Positions 42,464 to 54,366 of a stretch of DNA of 64,000 bases are shown here, one piece after another. Source of the DNA: Agapanthus africanus (taxonomy: Eukaryota; Streptophyta; Magnoliopsida; Asparagales; Amaryllidaceae). Position 1 is the first letter of the stretch. Each line of letters opens with the position of its first letter. A program made the position numbers and the translations under genes. The notes below the pieces were generated by a model. That model was not told where the DNA came from, searched no databases, and worked only from the letters and a program-made list of their open reading frames with translations. The stretch lies in contig JASDDO010000006.1 in assembly GCA_030015575.1 (NCBI GenBank), forward strand, positions 381,074,137-381,138,136. The letters are read 5' to 3'.

Positions 42464-43499
42464 GATTTTGAATCTGTTCACCGCCGGAAACCGGGATAGA
42501 CAAACGTCTTGCCTGCATTTGGCGGCAGATGCTATTTGGTTTTATCCGTCCACCTCTCCGAAGATACCAAATTGATTTATGGCACCGTGTATCGGAGGTC
42601 TGGACGGAAGCGGCCGTTGTAGCAGACTTCGTCAGATTCCCCCTCGTTTGCGAGGGTTTTTTTTTATTGTGGAGACACTCTTCCCTGCAGGCGCAAGCCC
42701 CTGCAGTTAATTACGTTACCGCGTAATGATAACCACTTTCTCCTGCTCCAGAAGGTCACTTCATGTCGTGTGTGTTTGTTTTATTTTTGGTTGCCCGTGG
42801 ATTGTATACGGAGACTAATTTATGTTGTCGCCCGTAGGGCGTGGATTAGTCCAAATCCATATTTTCTTAGATTTGGGTTTGGTTTGATTTAAGGATCGTT
42901 AATCTTGTTTGGGATTAAGATCGACTTAAATGTTTGTTGAGGATACGTTAGTCTAATTTTAGACTAAGATCTACTCAACAGGATTTTTGGGATCATTCTG
43001 ACCCAACAGAAGAGCATTTGGATTCTATATTGTTTTAGTTTTAAGGACGTTATGGTCCATAGTTAGTTTAAAGACGTTGCGGTCCATTGTAGTTTAAGGA
43101 CGTTACGGTCCATAGCTAGTTTAAGGACGTTGCGGTCCGTATTAGGATGTGCTCGTCAATTTGGGAGTACACTAAAGAGTTGTTGGTTATTGGGACCCAC
43201 CACCTCTCTGAAGACGCTGAAGAATTACAACGACATTTATCAAAGGTGTGAGGAGATGTACCTTTGAACTAATGTCCATTGGAAGATCAATAGTCATGTT
43301 TGGGACTAAGACCAATTTGGAAAAATGGTGAGCATATGGGCTCGGTTGATCTAAGACTTTTGGTCAACTTGGACTCAGCCTACTCAACCTTTGAATAAAG
43401 TGTTAAACCCTTGTTTGGGCTCAGTCCCTTTTCTGTGCAAACAGTGCTGAGCATTGATATGGGCTCTGACGCCCACCCTTTACTTTATCCTCTTTTTTT

Positions 43500-43870
43500 G
43501 TTTTTTATGGAGTGTTAAACACTCTTTATGGAGCCCACATGCGGAACACGTGAGGCGCTTGGCGCAGAGCGCCAACCACAGAGTGCTAGGAACTCCTTAT
43601 TGAGCAGCGCCCATATGAGGGACACATGAGGCGCTTGGCGCTGAGCGCCAACCATTGAGTGCTAAGCACTCTTTATTGAGCAGCGTCCACGTGAGGGGCA
43701 CGTGAGGCGCTTGGCGGTGAGCACCAACCATTGAGTGCTAAGCACTCTTTACTTGAGCAGCGCCCACGTGAGGAGCACGTGAGGCGCTTGGTGCTGAGTG
43801 CCAACCATTGAGTGCTAAGCACTCTTTATTTGAGCAGTACCCACGTGAGGGGCACGTGAGACGCTTGGCG
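43500..43870 (-). repeat. G-box array in element B 5' LTR
   Basis: Four to five copies of a unit of about 90 bp with CACGTGAGG, GGCACGTGAGGCGCTTGGCG, CTGAGCGCCAACCATTGAGT and GTGCTAAGCACTCTTTA. The partner LTR has about two copies (25085-25235), so copy number changed after insertion. Confidence 0.82.
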
Positions 43871-44820
43871 CCGTATTTTTCTTTGGACATTTTTCTGAAG
43901 ATGTTCAATTCTCTGTTCTCCCTTGGATCTTCGATCCCCAAGAACAAATTCATCCCCATGAGAATTAAATTCTCATTTGTGGGAGACTTGTCTCATGGAT
44001 CTCAGATCCAGGGAAAGAACTATGTTCTTTTATGAGGGTTAAACCCTTAGATATGCAGATGAGATACTATGATCTCTATTATCTTTATTTACCTTGAAGA
44101 AAGTTCTTCCTCTTTCTTCTCTCTTAAAGTTTTCTTTTTTGCTTGCTCTTCTTTTTGAACTTGAAGTTTATGGGGGGTTTCTCTGTACAAGACTTGATGT
44201 CTTGGGGCCTTTATATAGTGGAGGCAAGTTTGTTGATTTAGTTAAAGAAATCTCTCATTGAGAGATCCTTAATTGATTTGGGGATTCTATCCACCGTTGG
44301 ATTTTTTGATCCAAGGACTTCTGTTTTACAGAAAATATTTTTCTTGTTTTTAACAAGATTGGGAAAATATTTTCCATACAGAGCTTATTCTGTAGCTTCG
44401 TGATTTTTAATCACCATTGGATCTTTAATCCAACGATGCTCTGCTTTACAGAGCGTAATCTTTCTTGTTTAGAAAGATTGGGAAAATTATTTTCCCCTAC
44501 AGAGCTTATTCTTTAGCTTGGTTATTTTTTAATCACCATTGGATTTTTAATCCAACGGTGCTCTGTTTTACAGAGCGTAATTTTTCTTGTTTAGAAAGAT
44601 TGGGGAAATATTTTCCCATACAGAGCTTATTCTGTAGCTTGGTGATTTTTAATCACCATTGGATTTTTAATCCAACGGTGCTCTATTTTACGGAGAGTAA
44701 TCTTTCTCGTTCAGAAATATTTGAGGAATATTTCCTCAACAGAATTTAATTCTGTATTTTGATAATTTATCATCTCCGTTGGATCTTTGATCCAACGGCA
44801 GAGAACTTTTAGTTCTGGCG
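43870..44820 (-). repeat. Palindrome-tiled block in element B 5' LTR
   Basis: ATGAGAATTAAATTCTCAT at 43958-43976, ATCTCTCATTGAGAGAT at about 44250-44266, and four to five diverged ~115-bp units carrying GTGATTTTTAATCAC, TTGGATTTTTAATCCAA, CTCTGTTTTACAGAG and GAAAATATTTTC. Every few dozen bases is a small perfect palindrome with an A/T centre. Confidence 0.82.
44209..44217 (-). promoter_or_regulatory. TATA box of element B LTR promoter
   Basis: In element sense CCACTATATAAAGGCCCC, a standard plant TATA context. Partner at about 25568-25576. Sets U3 at 44220-45996 and R-U5 at 42475-44190. The antisense frame lies wholly in U3. Confidence 0.7.
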
Positions 44821-45276
44821 CCAGCACCCTCGTCCGGGGCACGTGAGGCGCTGCCTCAGTTTTTTAACTCTTGGCGCTAGCGCCCTCGTGCAAGGCACGT
44901 GAGGAGCTGCCTCAGAGTTTTTAACTCTCGGCGCTGGCGCCTTTGTGTAAGGCACGTGAGGCGCTGCCTAGGAGTTTTTAACTCTTGGCGCTGGTACCCT
45001 CATGCAAAGCACGTGAGGTGCTGCCTCAGAGTTTTTAACTCTTGGGCGCCGGTGCCCTCGTGCAAGGCACGTGAGGCGCTGCCTCTTTACTGAAAGTGTC
45101 TTTTCTCCTTCTTTCCCTGCTTTTCCCGAGTCAAACTTTTCTTTTCCAATACGTGGAAATAGTTCCATCATGCATAACATTTTCTGTGTCTAGACTTAAA
45201 TGTCTTCCTTCATAATCTGAAGCAACGCTTCTCTTCTCTTTCACTTTCAGAGAATTATTTTAATCAGAGAAGAGCT

Positions 45277-45810
45277 ATGGCTTGTAATCATCCACATGCT
45301 CGCCGGCAGCCATGGAAAGTGCCTATTGAGGAAATCGTTCCTCGTTTTTCTGCCCGCTTAGTGAACCCCACTTTTACGGATGTCCAATGCGATACGGTGC
45401 TGCACGTGCTCTTGACTCGTAGAGGATCTCATCTCCTCATCGGCTCCATTTGGCTCCGGATGGTCTTCTTGTCCGTGCTCGATGATATTCCCTCTCATCC
45501 AGCGGAGATGACTCCGGCGATACTCGACGCAGCGAAGGACAAGATCGAGTGCTTTCACGGGGCACTTTTGATTACCACGGCTCTGAGGGATCGTTCTGTT
45601 CAACTGCTAAGCCAGATACGGGCTCAGCGGGCCATCATGTCTGCCTTTGCTGATGGGCACGGTGCTGACCGATGGGGAGCGACTCTTCTTGAAGATCGCC
45701 GCTTTGCCATGGTAGAGAAGGTAGAGAGGGAGTTAGAGAATTTTATCCATAATTTTGTGAATCCCTGTACCTTCGATCCCATGTATGGTGATCTATTTCC
45801 TGTAGAATAA
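45277..45810 (+). CDS. Antisense reading frame in element B 5' LTR, uninterrupted
   Basis: An unbroken 177-residue frame opposite to gag-pol, MACNHPHARRQPWKVPIEEI to GDLFPVE. Mostly helical in look, no signal peptide or membrane segment. Conserved words with A frame 1: GSIWLRMVFLSVL, EMTPAI, DAAKDKIECF, MSAFAD, RWGAT, FVNPC, DLFPV. It lies in U3, upstream of the LTR TATA in element sense, so the LTR duplicates it at both ends. Tat-lineage elements are known to carry antisense genes of unknown role near the 3' LTR. I recognise no domain and assign no function. Confidence 0.65.
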   Translation: MACNHPHARRQPWKVPIEEIVPRFSARLVNPTFTDVQCDTVLHVLLTRRGSHLLIGSIWLRMVFLSVLDDIPSHPAEMTPAILDAAKDKIECFHGALLITTALRDRSVQLLSQIRAQRAIMSAFADGHGADRWGATLLEDRRFAMVEKVERELENFIHNFVNPCTFDPMYGDLFPVE

Positions 45811-46001
45811 AATGTTCAATTAAATACTTTCTTTTTGTCGTTGACCACCAAGTGCTCCCTTTCTAACACTTGTTCTTCCTCTGATGTGTGTATGTACGTA
45901 TATGAATGAACCCGATTTCACACATATCTGTAAACGAAACTTAAACCAGTGTAGACAAGAACAGATAGCACTTGGTCAAAGATTTTGGCGGGAACAACTG
46001 T

Positions 46002-47342
46002 TTCATATAAGAATGGAGGTGGGTGAACTAAGATATAATTGAATATCTGTGCGTGTTATAAAACAAGTTTGGGGGTAGTATTTCATTATTATTTTACCCC
46101 TATTATTCTCCTCCCAAGTCTACAGGTCTATGCGCTCAAAGAACAACATCAGGGAGGACACTGCTGAAAACAGGTTTGGGGGAGGTTTGTATTTACCTAA
46201 ATATCATTTGGCACTAGGCACTATATAAATTTTTTCGCTAGCTGAAATTTTTTTGATAATGAAGATTAGAAAGTAAAAAATTACATATGAAAGATAGGAA
46301 AAGTTTAAGAAAAGCAAGAAAATTAGATGTTTTATAACGAAGCTAGTAATAGGTAGTCATGAGTTGTTGTCCCAAGGGTTAGTAAGATGAAGGAAATCAC
46401 TAATCTGAGGATAGAATTAAGTCTGAAAAATAGTCCATATTCTTGAGTTCAAACTTTTGAACGTTGATACCCTACTGTACGCACTTGCACACGTCTTGAA
46501 ATTTGGAATAGTAGAGGATACCTTGAAATGCTTTTGTCTAAAGGCCTTAGTATGAAGGAAAATAAATATACAAACAAAAATATAAATGAAAAAAATGGTG
46601 AAGAAAAATGAACACTGGTTTTGTAATTACTTAAGGCAGCATAAAAAAATATAGCGTGGGTGTTTTATCACCTAGAGCCTTAGACCAACTGGGTTGGGAG
46701 CCACCGCTAAGTCTTAGGTGTTGCAATACGAGAACATTGCTAATTACGCCTAAATGAGTGAGCACATTTGGTAATCGGTTGGTTATTATCTCAAGAAATA
46801 TTAATAGTCGCATGAAGAATGTGTGAGCAATTCCATCTATAAAATATTCACCGACTAAAAAATATTAAGGAAGATGGACAAGAGTATGATAGCTTGAATT
46901 GAATTCTCTAAGTGTAGGGATGTATTTTACACACATATAGGGGTATATGATCGATGTTTGGAAGAAAGGTAGGGAGGAAGACTAAAGGCGATGTTTTATT
47001 GAGGAATGATGTGATTTCTGACATTTTTTCACGACCATTAAGATAGGGCCCATGACAACTGAAAAGCAAGTGTAGTTTTAACTCTTATTTTCAAGTTCTT
47101 TTTTTTATATGTTCCAATCTTTGTATACAACTTTCATTTTCTTTCTTTCATTATGGGATTTTGTGGGTGTAATCCGCTGAAAACCCTTAGGAGACAACAC
47201 TCCTCCTACTAGGGACACCTAGAGGTTTAAAGGCTTGTTGCACGTGCTAATTGCAATCGTAATTGCCTATGAAAGTGTGCTAGGTTTTCTTTTTCCTTTT
47301 TTCTCCCTCTCTTGAATAACTATTTTGCTCGGGACAATCAAA
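46002..47342 (+). mobile_element. Element C, right part: 3' untranslated region
   Basis: Continues C after B. Closely related to D 56100-57470 (for example GTAATTACTTAAGRCAGCAT, TGATTTCTGACATTTTTTCA, GGAGACAACACTCCTCCTAC). Contains AAGTTTGGGGGTAG near 46066 and GGTTTGGGGGAGG near 46173, the polypurine-like words of Athila 3' regions. No coding frame of note. Confidence 0.8.
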
Positions 47343-48864
47343 GATTCAGTCGAAAATATTGCACATTTGATGGAACATTTTCCTTACTTTTGTTAAATAC
47401 TTAAATGTGTTTATTGTAATTATGGAACATATGTGGGTTTATCTCAAAATACTCTTTATCATATGTTTATATATTATAATTAACATTATGAAGGAAAATA
47501 TTTGCATATAATATTTATATGATATTTTGATAATTCAAAATATGCGTATCAAATAATCCTAATCAATATTCCTAAAATATTGTATTATATAAAATGATTA
47601 GGATAATATCTCAAATATAAAAAATACCACTAATACTATGAATTGGGATATTGTGCAGATTTAGCTCAGGTCTGGAGATCGAGATATTCGAGATGTCGGG
47701 AATGAAATCTGCCGATAAAGTTGAATAAAATCATAAAATCATAATGGCAAAAGACTCAGAAGAAGATTTAAAGAAACCAGATATCACAACAATCTCCACG
47801 TGTCAACACCTAGAAGCAGAAGAATTTTAGAAACGAGACCCCACTACTCTGCCTCCCAACCATGGCCAAATGCACTAATTCGCGGCGGATCCGCAGCGTT
47901 ACTATGGGTTTAGGATTCTGGATTTTGTGGGTATGAACGTATCAACAAATCCCAACACATGGGATCTAGGTTTTCTACTTCTAGAACTATTTAAAGGATC
48001 GAGAGCTTCATACGAAAAATTATCAATCCGAAGCGATCAAGAGGTCCACAGCGATCCACGAATTCAGGAGATCAATCGACGCATCATCTACTTCTAATAA
48101 GAACAGAGATTGAGAGAATAAACTAGGGTTCTTGTACTCTAAATTCGATGGATTTGTAAATGATAGTTGATTAATAAAAAGGTAAATCTTTAGTTTAGTT
48201 CTTTGCATTCTGCATTTAATATTTGCATTACTTTCTGCAATTACATTATGATCTCCTTCTTCATCTTCTCTTCTATCTTAACCATGCGTAAGTAATTCCT
48301 CGCTTGATCGGGTTCGCAGAATTAGGGTAGATCAATGGATGATAAAATCTCTTAACTTTTTTTAAATCTTTTAAAGTTTATAAAATTTAGCAAAGTAATT
48401 GTTAATATCCTAATCGGGAGCGCTATCAATTTATTGATAATCTCGACCGCAATTTGAGATTAGATCAACAATTGTTTTGGTAAATGCTAGACATGAATAT
48501 AGGTCAATGAAAAGATAAGGGTTAACAGTGGGAACCCTATTCCCTCCAAAAGCCCTAATCTTCATTCATCACCAGCGATCTAGTTTTAAATTTATTAAAA
48601 AATAAATGAGTCATATTTAATTAATTGTCCATTACTACTAAATTCTATGAACCCTACAAGCCTCTTCTTTATAAAATCTACATCCGTATATCATAGAGCT
48701 AGAACAAACCATCCATATTTCAATCAACTCGTCTAAAACAAGTAAAAAGTTCGACGTTTTCGTGAAGATGACCCGTACTCATCTCGGCTAGCTACAAGTG
48801 ACACTGTTATTGATTGCAGTTACTACGTCATAAAACGCTACTTCTCCAAATTCAGATTCAATCA
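47343..48864 (+). repeat. Element C 3' LTR
   Basis: About 1.5 kb, from GATTCAGTCGAAAATATTGC (start slightly degraded) to a probable end GATTCAATCA at 48864. Shares with D LTRs the TATA region (CTATTTAAAGGATCGAGAG near 47988), the GCGGATCCGC palindrome (near 47884), and CGGCTAGCTA near the end. Too diverged from D to be the same insertion family copy, but the same lineage. Confidence 0.75.
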
Positions 48865-50322
48865 AAAGACAGTAACGGTACATGACAAGGTCCACAACGT
48901 ATTTATTACGAGAAGGTCATTTCCCATAATAAATACGTTAAGCGTTTAAAATCAATATAACAATCATGCAAGAATTAACAAAAGTAATTAAAATTCAACA
49001 ACTTTATTTAAATTCAAATTTCAAAGTATAAATATGATTGTTTGAAAAAAGTACAATAACAGGAAAGTGTCTAAACAGTGGTATACTGAAATGAAAAATA
49101 ATAACTTCTGAAGGACTTGTAGTTAGCCCGAGCTTCAAACTGCAAGAAATACTCTGAACCCAGTTCAATCTCCTCCATTTCGTGGTCTCCTAACGAACAT
49201 TCCAAGGAAAACAAAAGTGGGAGGAATGTCGTCAGCGAACAAACGTTCGGTAAATCACCAAAGAAATAAATATGATAACCGAGGGTATGCAAAACAGAAT
49301 ATGGATCCAAGTAGAAACTAATTGGTAGGAGTGAAAATGTAAGAGTATTAAGTATGAGTATGTTAAGGTATTTTAAGCATGTCAGTTATATGAATACGGT
49401 TATTCTATTATAACATAGTTGTTTGTAATTTGATAAGTAAGGTATGTGTGTAAACGAGAGTAGTTCAGCTTACCCCGTGGACCGAAGGAACAGGAAGTAC
49501 AAGGCCCCGTCATAACCCACGGGATAACGACACTCGATATTTAGGTTAAGTGTCTTTTAAAGTGACCGCTCATGCCATGACATACATTCCTTACCAATCT
49601 ATCCCCTATCTCCACATATTTTATTATATAGTTCAAGTTTACAGGTCTTGACCGAATCCATGAATATAGAGAGTACAAGTTCTGGTTTGAGTTGTTTCAT
49701 GTATTCATGTCAATTTCAAACCAACTTATATTCATGGTTCGGGTCAAGTAAAAACAAGTTCAAATGTTCAAGTTCAGGTTCAAATTCAAGTCGAGTTAAG
49801 TTTGAGTTTAAGCATCTTGGGGTTTGATTTAAGTGATATTACATTTTATTTTAGCAAGAATTTTATCCTAATAAACTTTTTGAGTTTAGGAACAATCGGG
49901 CAATCTCGGCACATGGACGGCAGTATTTGTGAAATTTTTTAAAGACAATTGCCAACGATAATTCCACCTAAGGTTACGATCTACATTTAGTGATAGGCAA
50001 GTGGTGCATCATTGTCTTCGGCAACCCCAAGTTACTGAAAAGAGAAGATACCACTCAAACTAATCGGCAAGCTAAACACATAATATAGACTAGTCTTTGA
50101 TTTCTAAGGTATTTATGTGGAAAAAATAATTTAAACTCTCGAGGGGTTTTTATGTAAAATAGTATAGTTGAAAATAACCTCGAAAGTGTTTTTGGTAAAA
50201 ACATATTAATTTGAATGTCAAGGGTTTTAATAAAAATATTTTAGATTTTATTGTATTTTAGTGTTAAAACCTAGCTTTTAAAAGTGAAGGTATTTCCATA
50301 AAAAATCTATTTGTTTGGAAAA
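48865..50322 (-). mobile_element. G2, first part: reversed G repeat
   Basis: Reverse-strand match to G1: AATACGTTAAGCGTTT near 48940 equals the G1 end region, GGAATGTCGTCAGCGAACAA near 49225 equals the G1 stem, and the simple repeat at 49740-49830 equals G3 63836-63960. The outermost ~30 bases of the LTR end are missing next to C, which fits C having inserted in G2 (inference). D splits it at 50322/59043. Confidence 0.65.
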
Positions 50323-51879
50323 TGATTAGTCTAAAATATTGCACATTTGTATGAACATTTTTCTACTATTATTAATATATAAAATGTGTTAATTGTAAAT
50401 AAAAAACATATGTGGGTTTATTTGTAAAAGTTATTATCATATGTTTCTTCATTTATAATTAATATAATTATGGAAAATATATGCATATAATATTTAAATG
50501 AAATATTAGTAATTAAAATATGCATATCATATCAAATATTCCTAATCAATATTCTTAAAATATTATATCATATAAATGGTTGGAATAATATCTCAAAAAT
50601 ACCAAATGCTACTAATACTTTGATTTGAGATATTGTGCAGGTATTAGGTCAGGTCTCAAATCTATGTAGGAGATCTAAGTCAAATCGGGATATCGAAAAT
50701 GAATCTGCCAAATTTTAGAAGCAAATCGAGAAATCTAGCAACGACAGAGATTAATGGCAGTATTTTCAGAATCTATATATCAAGAGGATCTCCAAATATC
50801 GAGACAAAAAGCCAAAAAAAATCCTAAGTCGCAATCCCACTAGAAGGCGGCGGATCCGCGGTCATACGTGGCATTAGGCGGCGGAACCGCTGTCCTTTGG
50901 TGGTCGTCGGATCTCGGATTTTGGGGACAAGATCGTATCTACATCTACTCACTATGGCATCTAGGATTTCTAGTTTTAGAGACTATATAAATGACCGAGA
51001 GTTGTGCATTCAAAAATCATTCAACAATTGAAGATCCCAAACTCAAAATTCAAGAGAGATATCTACGAGAAAAACTAAGATTCTTGTAATCTACTTTTGA
51101 AGAAGAAAAATTTATAATGCAATAGTTGATTAATAAAAATAGTTTTTGTTTTAATTCTTTTCGTATTTACTTTTCCGTATTTACTTTACGTATTTACTTT
51201 TTCCGCATTACTTTTTTTGCATTATTTTTTCTGCATTATTTTCTGCATTTCAAATATGACTTCATTCATCTTCCACCTCTCTTCTAAATCACTACTAATT
51301 ATGAGCAAGTAATTTCTTGCTTACTAGGGTTTGTAGGATAGGGTAGAATAATGGTTGAGACATCTTTTTACTTCTTTTGACATTTTAATATTTATAAATT
51401 TTAGCAAAATAAATGTTAACTCTCTTATTGGGCGCGCTATCAATTTATTGATAGTCACGACCACGATTCGAGATTAGTTAAACACTTATTTTGTTAAAGG
51501 CTTGAGAATTAATAGAGATCAATGGAAGGACAGGGAGTAGTAATGGGAAACCCTAATGCCCTCCAACAACCCCTAATCCACATTCATCGCTATCTCTCTA
51601 AGTTTTAAACTATTAAAAGATAAAAAAAATTCTAAACATTCATCCATTAACTATTAAGTCCTATAAACCCTATAAGCCCTTCCATTACAAATTTTATATC
51701 CATATTAAAATAAAATGAAAACAATCTCTCCTCTCTTTTATTAACTCGTCTAAAGTAAGAAAAGAAGTTCACGTTTCCCTGCGGACGATTCGTACTCATC
51801 ACGGCTAGCTATTTACGACACCGTATTAATTGCGGTTATTTACAAACATACATAAACACACCTTTCGCACGACCGATCA
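50323..51879 (+). repeat. Element D 5' LTR
   Basis: TGATTAGTCTAAAATATTGC to CGACCGATCA. TATA box CTATATAAATG at 50983-50993. Paired palindromes GGCGGCGGATCCGCGG and GGCGGCGGAACCGC at 50846-50891. A run of T-rich CGCATTTAC-like repeats occurs at 51150-51245 in R/U5. Confidence 0.93.
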
Positions 51880-51881
51880 AA

Positions 51882-51899
51882 TGGCGCCATTGTCGGGAA
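51882..51899 (+). other. Element D primer binding site, tRNA-Asp type
   Basis: TGGCGCCATTGTCGGGAA, two bases after the LTR. This is close to the Athila site TGGCGCCGTTGCCGGGGA complementary to tRNA-Asp, as I recall it. It supports the Athila assignment of C, D and E. Confidence 0.85.
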
Positions 51900-52950
51900 A
51901 ACGGTCGTAATTACTTTTCTTATTATTCGGGTTGATTTCTTATAAAAAAAACCAGAAACATAAAATAAACGAGAACCAAAACCGCATATTGTGCTTTTAA
52001 CGATTATTGTACGAGTTTTTGCAAGGACATCTGGACTAATTGGAGCAAGCCAACAGAGATTCAGAGACTTTAAATTTGGACCAGAGGAGCAAAGGGGTGC
52101 TGTGAAGAAATTGTAGCAGAAGAACACATCATATGGCGGCGAAACCGCGGCTAAAGTGTGCTTTAGGCGGCGGAACCGCGGTCTCTTTGAAGAATTGGGC
52201 CCCCAATCATCTATGGTATTTTCCTATATCATTTCTCTTTTCTCTAAAGCTCCAATAATATGATTTTACCTGCAGAATTCTTTGCAAATAGCGCCGCTAA
52301 AAAAAATCTTTTTGCGTGTTTTGATTTCGATTTGTTTTGCATATCTAAACCAGACATTAAGGGGTAATAAACCCAAATTAAGATTAGGTGGGGATTTCAT
52401 CACCCTTTTTAGGCCTTACAAATTACAAACGAGCATACTATCACCTTAAATTAATAAAAAACATCTAGACCAAGTCTCTAAGGACTGTCGCACTCAGTTA
52501 GGACAGAGGAAGGTCGTGAGTAATCTATTACTTATCCGCATTTCTCTTGTGGTGTCTAGGCAAGTGTGACTAAGAAAAGTGGTTACTTAATTAGGCCTGG
52601 TATTTCGGTGATTCGTATAGCGGATACCTCCCACTTACCTGGCCGTAAGATTGATAAGGAGGTAGTAGAGGATTGATCATACGTCTTGTCCTTTGGAACT
52701 TTAGGAGCGGTCTAGTGACTTGACCTAGGTGACCCTAGCTCTAGGGATTGATTGTGCATTTTGCAATTGATTGAGTCAAGTCCGAAATTTTTCAAAACAA
52801 GCCTTCTTAAAAACATTCTCACACATATCACACGCTACCACGTGCATTAAACCCGCTTAGTGCATGATCGGATGGACATGGGATTCTAGTGCCCATCTAG
52901 TCCGTGTTTTTGCTGTCGACTCCGAAATCGGTACTTCTTCATCTTCTATT
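51900..52950 (+). other. Element D untranslated leader
   Basis: About 1 kb without a credible frame. At 52134-52184 is a second copy of the paired GC-rich motif (GGCGGCGAAACCGCGG then GGCGGCGGAACCGCGG), the same arrangement as in the LTR. No other feature recognised. Confidence 0.6.
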
Positions 52951-54366
52951 TCTCCTCCACTTACCACATCTCCCGAGATGGACGGATCTCCATCGGGTTT
53001 TAACAATACTACCTTGCCACCACCCGCAGGTGTGTAAGAGCAAAATCCACCACGCATCACTCTGTAAGACAGACGCTATCCCGTACGAGGATCCCTTCCT
53101 ACGTGTCTGTCTCTTCCACAAGCTAATATGGATAGTTTCGAGATTAAACCCCACTTCATCAACCTGTTGCCCAAATTTCATGGGCTTGAATCTCAAGATG
53201 CATACGTTTTTATAACCAAATTTGAAAACGTATGTACAACGATGAGCACCACCCAACTTTCAGAGGATGCTCTGCGATTACGTCTTCTTCCTTTTACCTT
53301 GTGCGATCTCGCAGAAAAGTGGCTTTACAGCACCGCCACATATTCTATCGCTAAATTGGGTGAATTCGTTAAAGCATTCCTTAAGAAATTTTATCCTCAT
53401 CACAAGACCGCCCGTATTCGGAGGGAGATTAATCAGTTTGCCCAACTTCCCAACGAACCCTTTTGGAAATACTTTGAACGGGTTAAAAATCTCTTTGTCC
53501 AATGCCCTCATCACGGAATCGATAGATGAAAATTTTGCCGAATTATCTATGAGGGTATTAATCCAGTTACGAAACAAATGCTAGAAACCATTTGTCAATG
53601 TCATTTCATGTCAAAAGACTATGGCGAAGCATGTCAATTTCTGGAAGATCTCACCGAACAGACATTGCAGTGGGAGAGCACTAGACCAACATCATCGTCT
53701 TCATCTAGGGCAGGTATCCATCAGTTCGACGCTTCCATCGCAATGAAAGCCAAAATGGCTGCGATGCAAAAGAAACTCGAAGGTATGGAAAACAAATTCT
53801 CTTCAGCCTTCCTAAACCAAGTTACGTTCTCCAAAACCGTGTGTGGTTGCTGTTTTGACCCATCACATTTAACGGAAGAATGTCCTTTGAATCCTCCGTC
53901 TCAAGGTCATGAACATTCCAATACTGTTTTTCAGCAACAACCTAGAAATGATCCTTATTCATCCACTTATAATCAGGGATGGAGGAATCATCCTAATTTT
54001 GCTTGGAACCAAAACCAATCTCAAAATCAAAATTAGTTCCCAAGCCAAAATAACTATCAAAGGCTTCCCCCACAGCAACAACAGCCACCATAACAAATTC
54101 AGCAGTCCTTTCAACTATAATCTTTCCAAAATCCAGACAATAACTTTGCCTCTTATAATAATTCTTTCCAACCACGGACTAATATTCCAAAGGCCGGTAC
54201 TGATAAAATCTCTGCACTCGAACGAAACATAGAAATGTTTATTAAACAATCCGCATAAACAACGGCTAATTTAACATCTTCTATCCAAACGCTGATGCAA
54301 CAAACTGCTTTCCACGGTGAAAGCATAAAATCGATTGAAACACAAATTGCATAGTTAAATGCCGCA
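52951..54366 (+). pseudogene. Element D gag
   Basis: Athila-type gag: NMDSFEIKPHFINLLPKFHG, then LRLRLLPFTLCDLAEKWLYS, FLKKFYPHHKTARIRREINQ, FWKYFERVKNLFVQCPHHGI, then a canonical zinc knuckle CGCCFDPSHLTEEC (CX2CX4HX4C) followed by a Gln/Asn-rich tail. Forms the particle shell and packages RNA in intact relatives. The knuckle differs from the CHHC type of A and B. Broken, few breaks. Confidence 0.9.

Larger units (their letters stand above)
24058..45996 (-). mobile_element. Element B: Tat-lineage Ty3/gypsy retrotransposon with target duplication
   Basis: Full-length in extent and read on the minus strand. LTRs at 42475-45996 (5') and 24058-27356 (3'), ends TGTTCCCGCC...GGCGGTGAACA in element sense. 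ACTGT flanks it at 24053-24057 and 45997-46001. Same part order as A: primer site, gag, protease, RT, two RNase H domains, integrase, structured 3' block, LTR with antisense frame. A solo LTR (E) sits in its protease region. LTR copies differ by roughly 7% by eye. It looks structurally whole apart from E but is broken in gag-pol, about ten breaks. Confidence 0.93.
42475..45996 (-). repeat. Element B 5' LTR
   Basis: 3.5 kb, TGTTCACCGCC at 42475 to GGCGGGAACA at 45996 (plus strand), then ACTGT. Holds the minisatellite (43030-43140), G-box array of about 90-bp units (43500-43870), palindrome-tiled block (43870-44820), TATA box, second G-box cluster (44820-45090) and antisense frame. About 220 bp longer than its partner, mostly from array copy number. 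Confidence 0.92.

Noticed and set aside
49071-49310. 79-codon minus-strand frame as a real gene
   Set aside because: It lies in the G2 LTR, and the related G1 stretch is not open over the same length.
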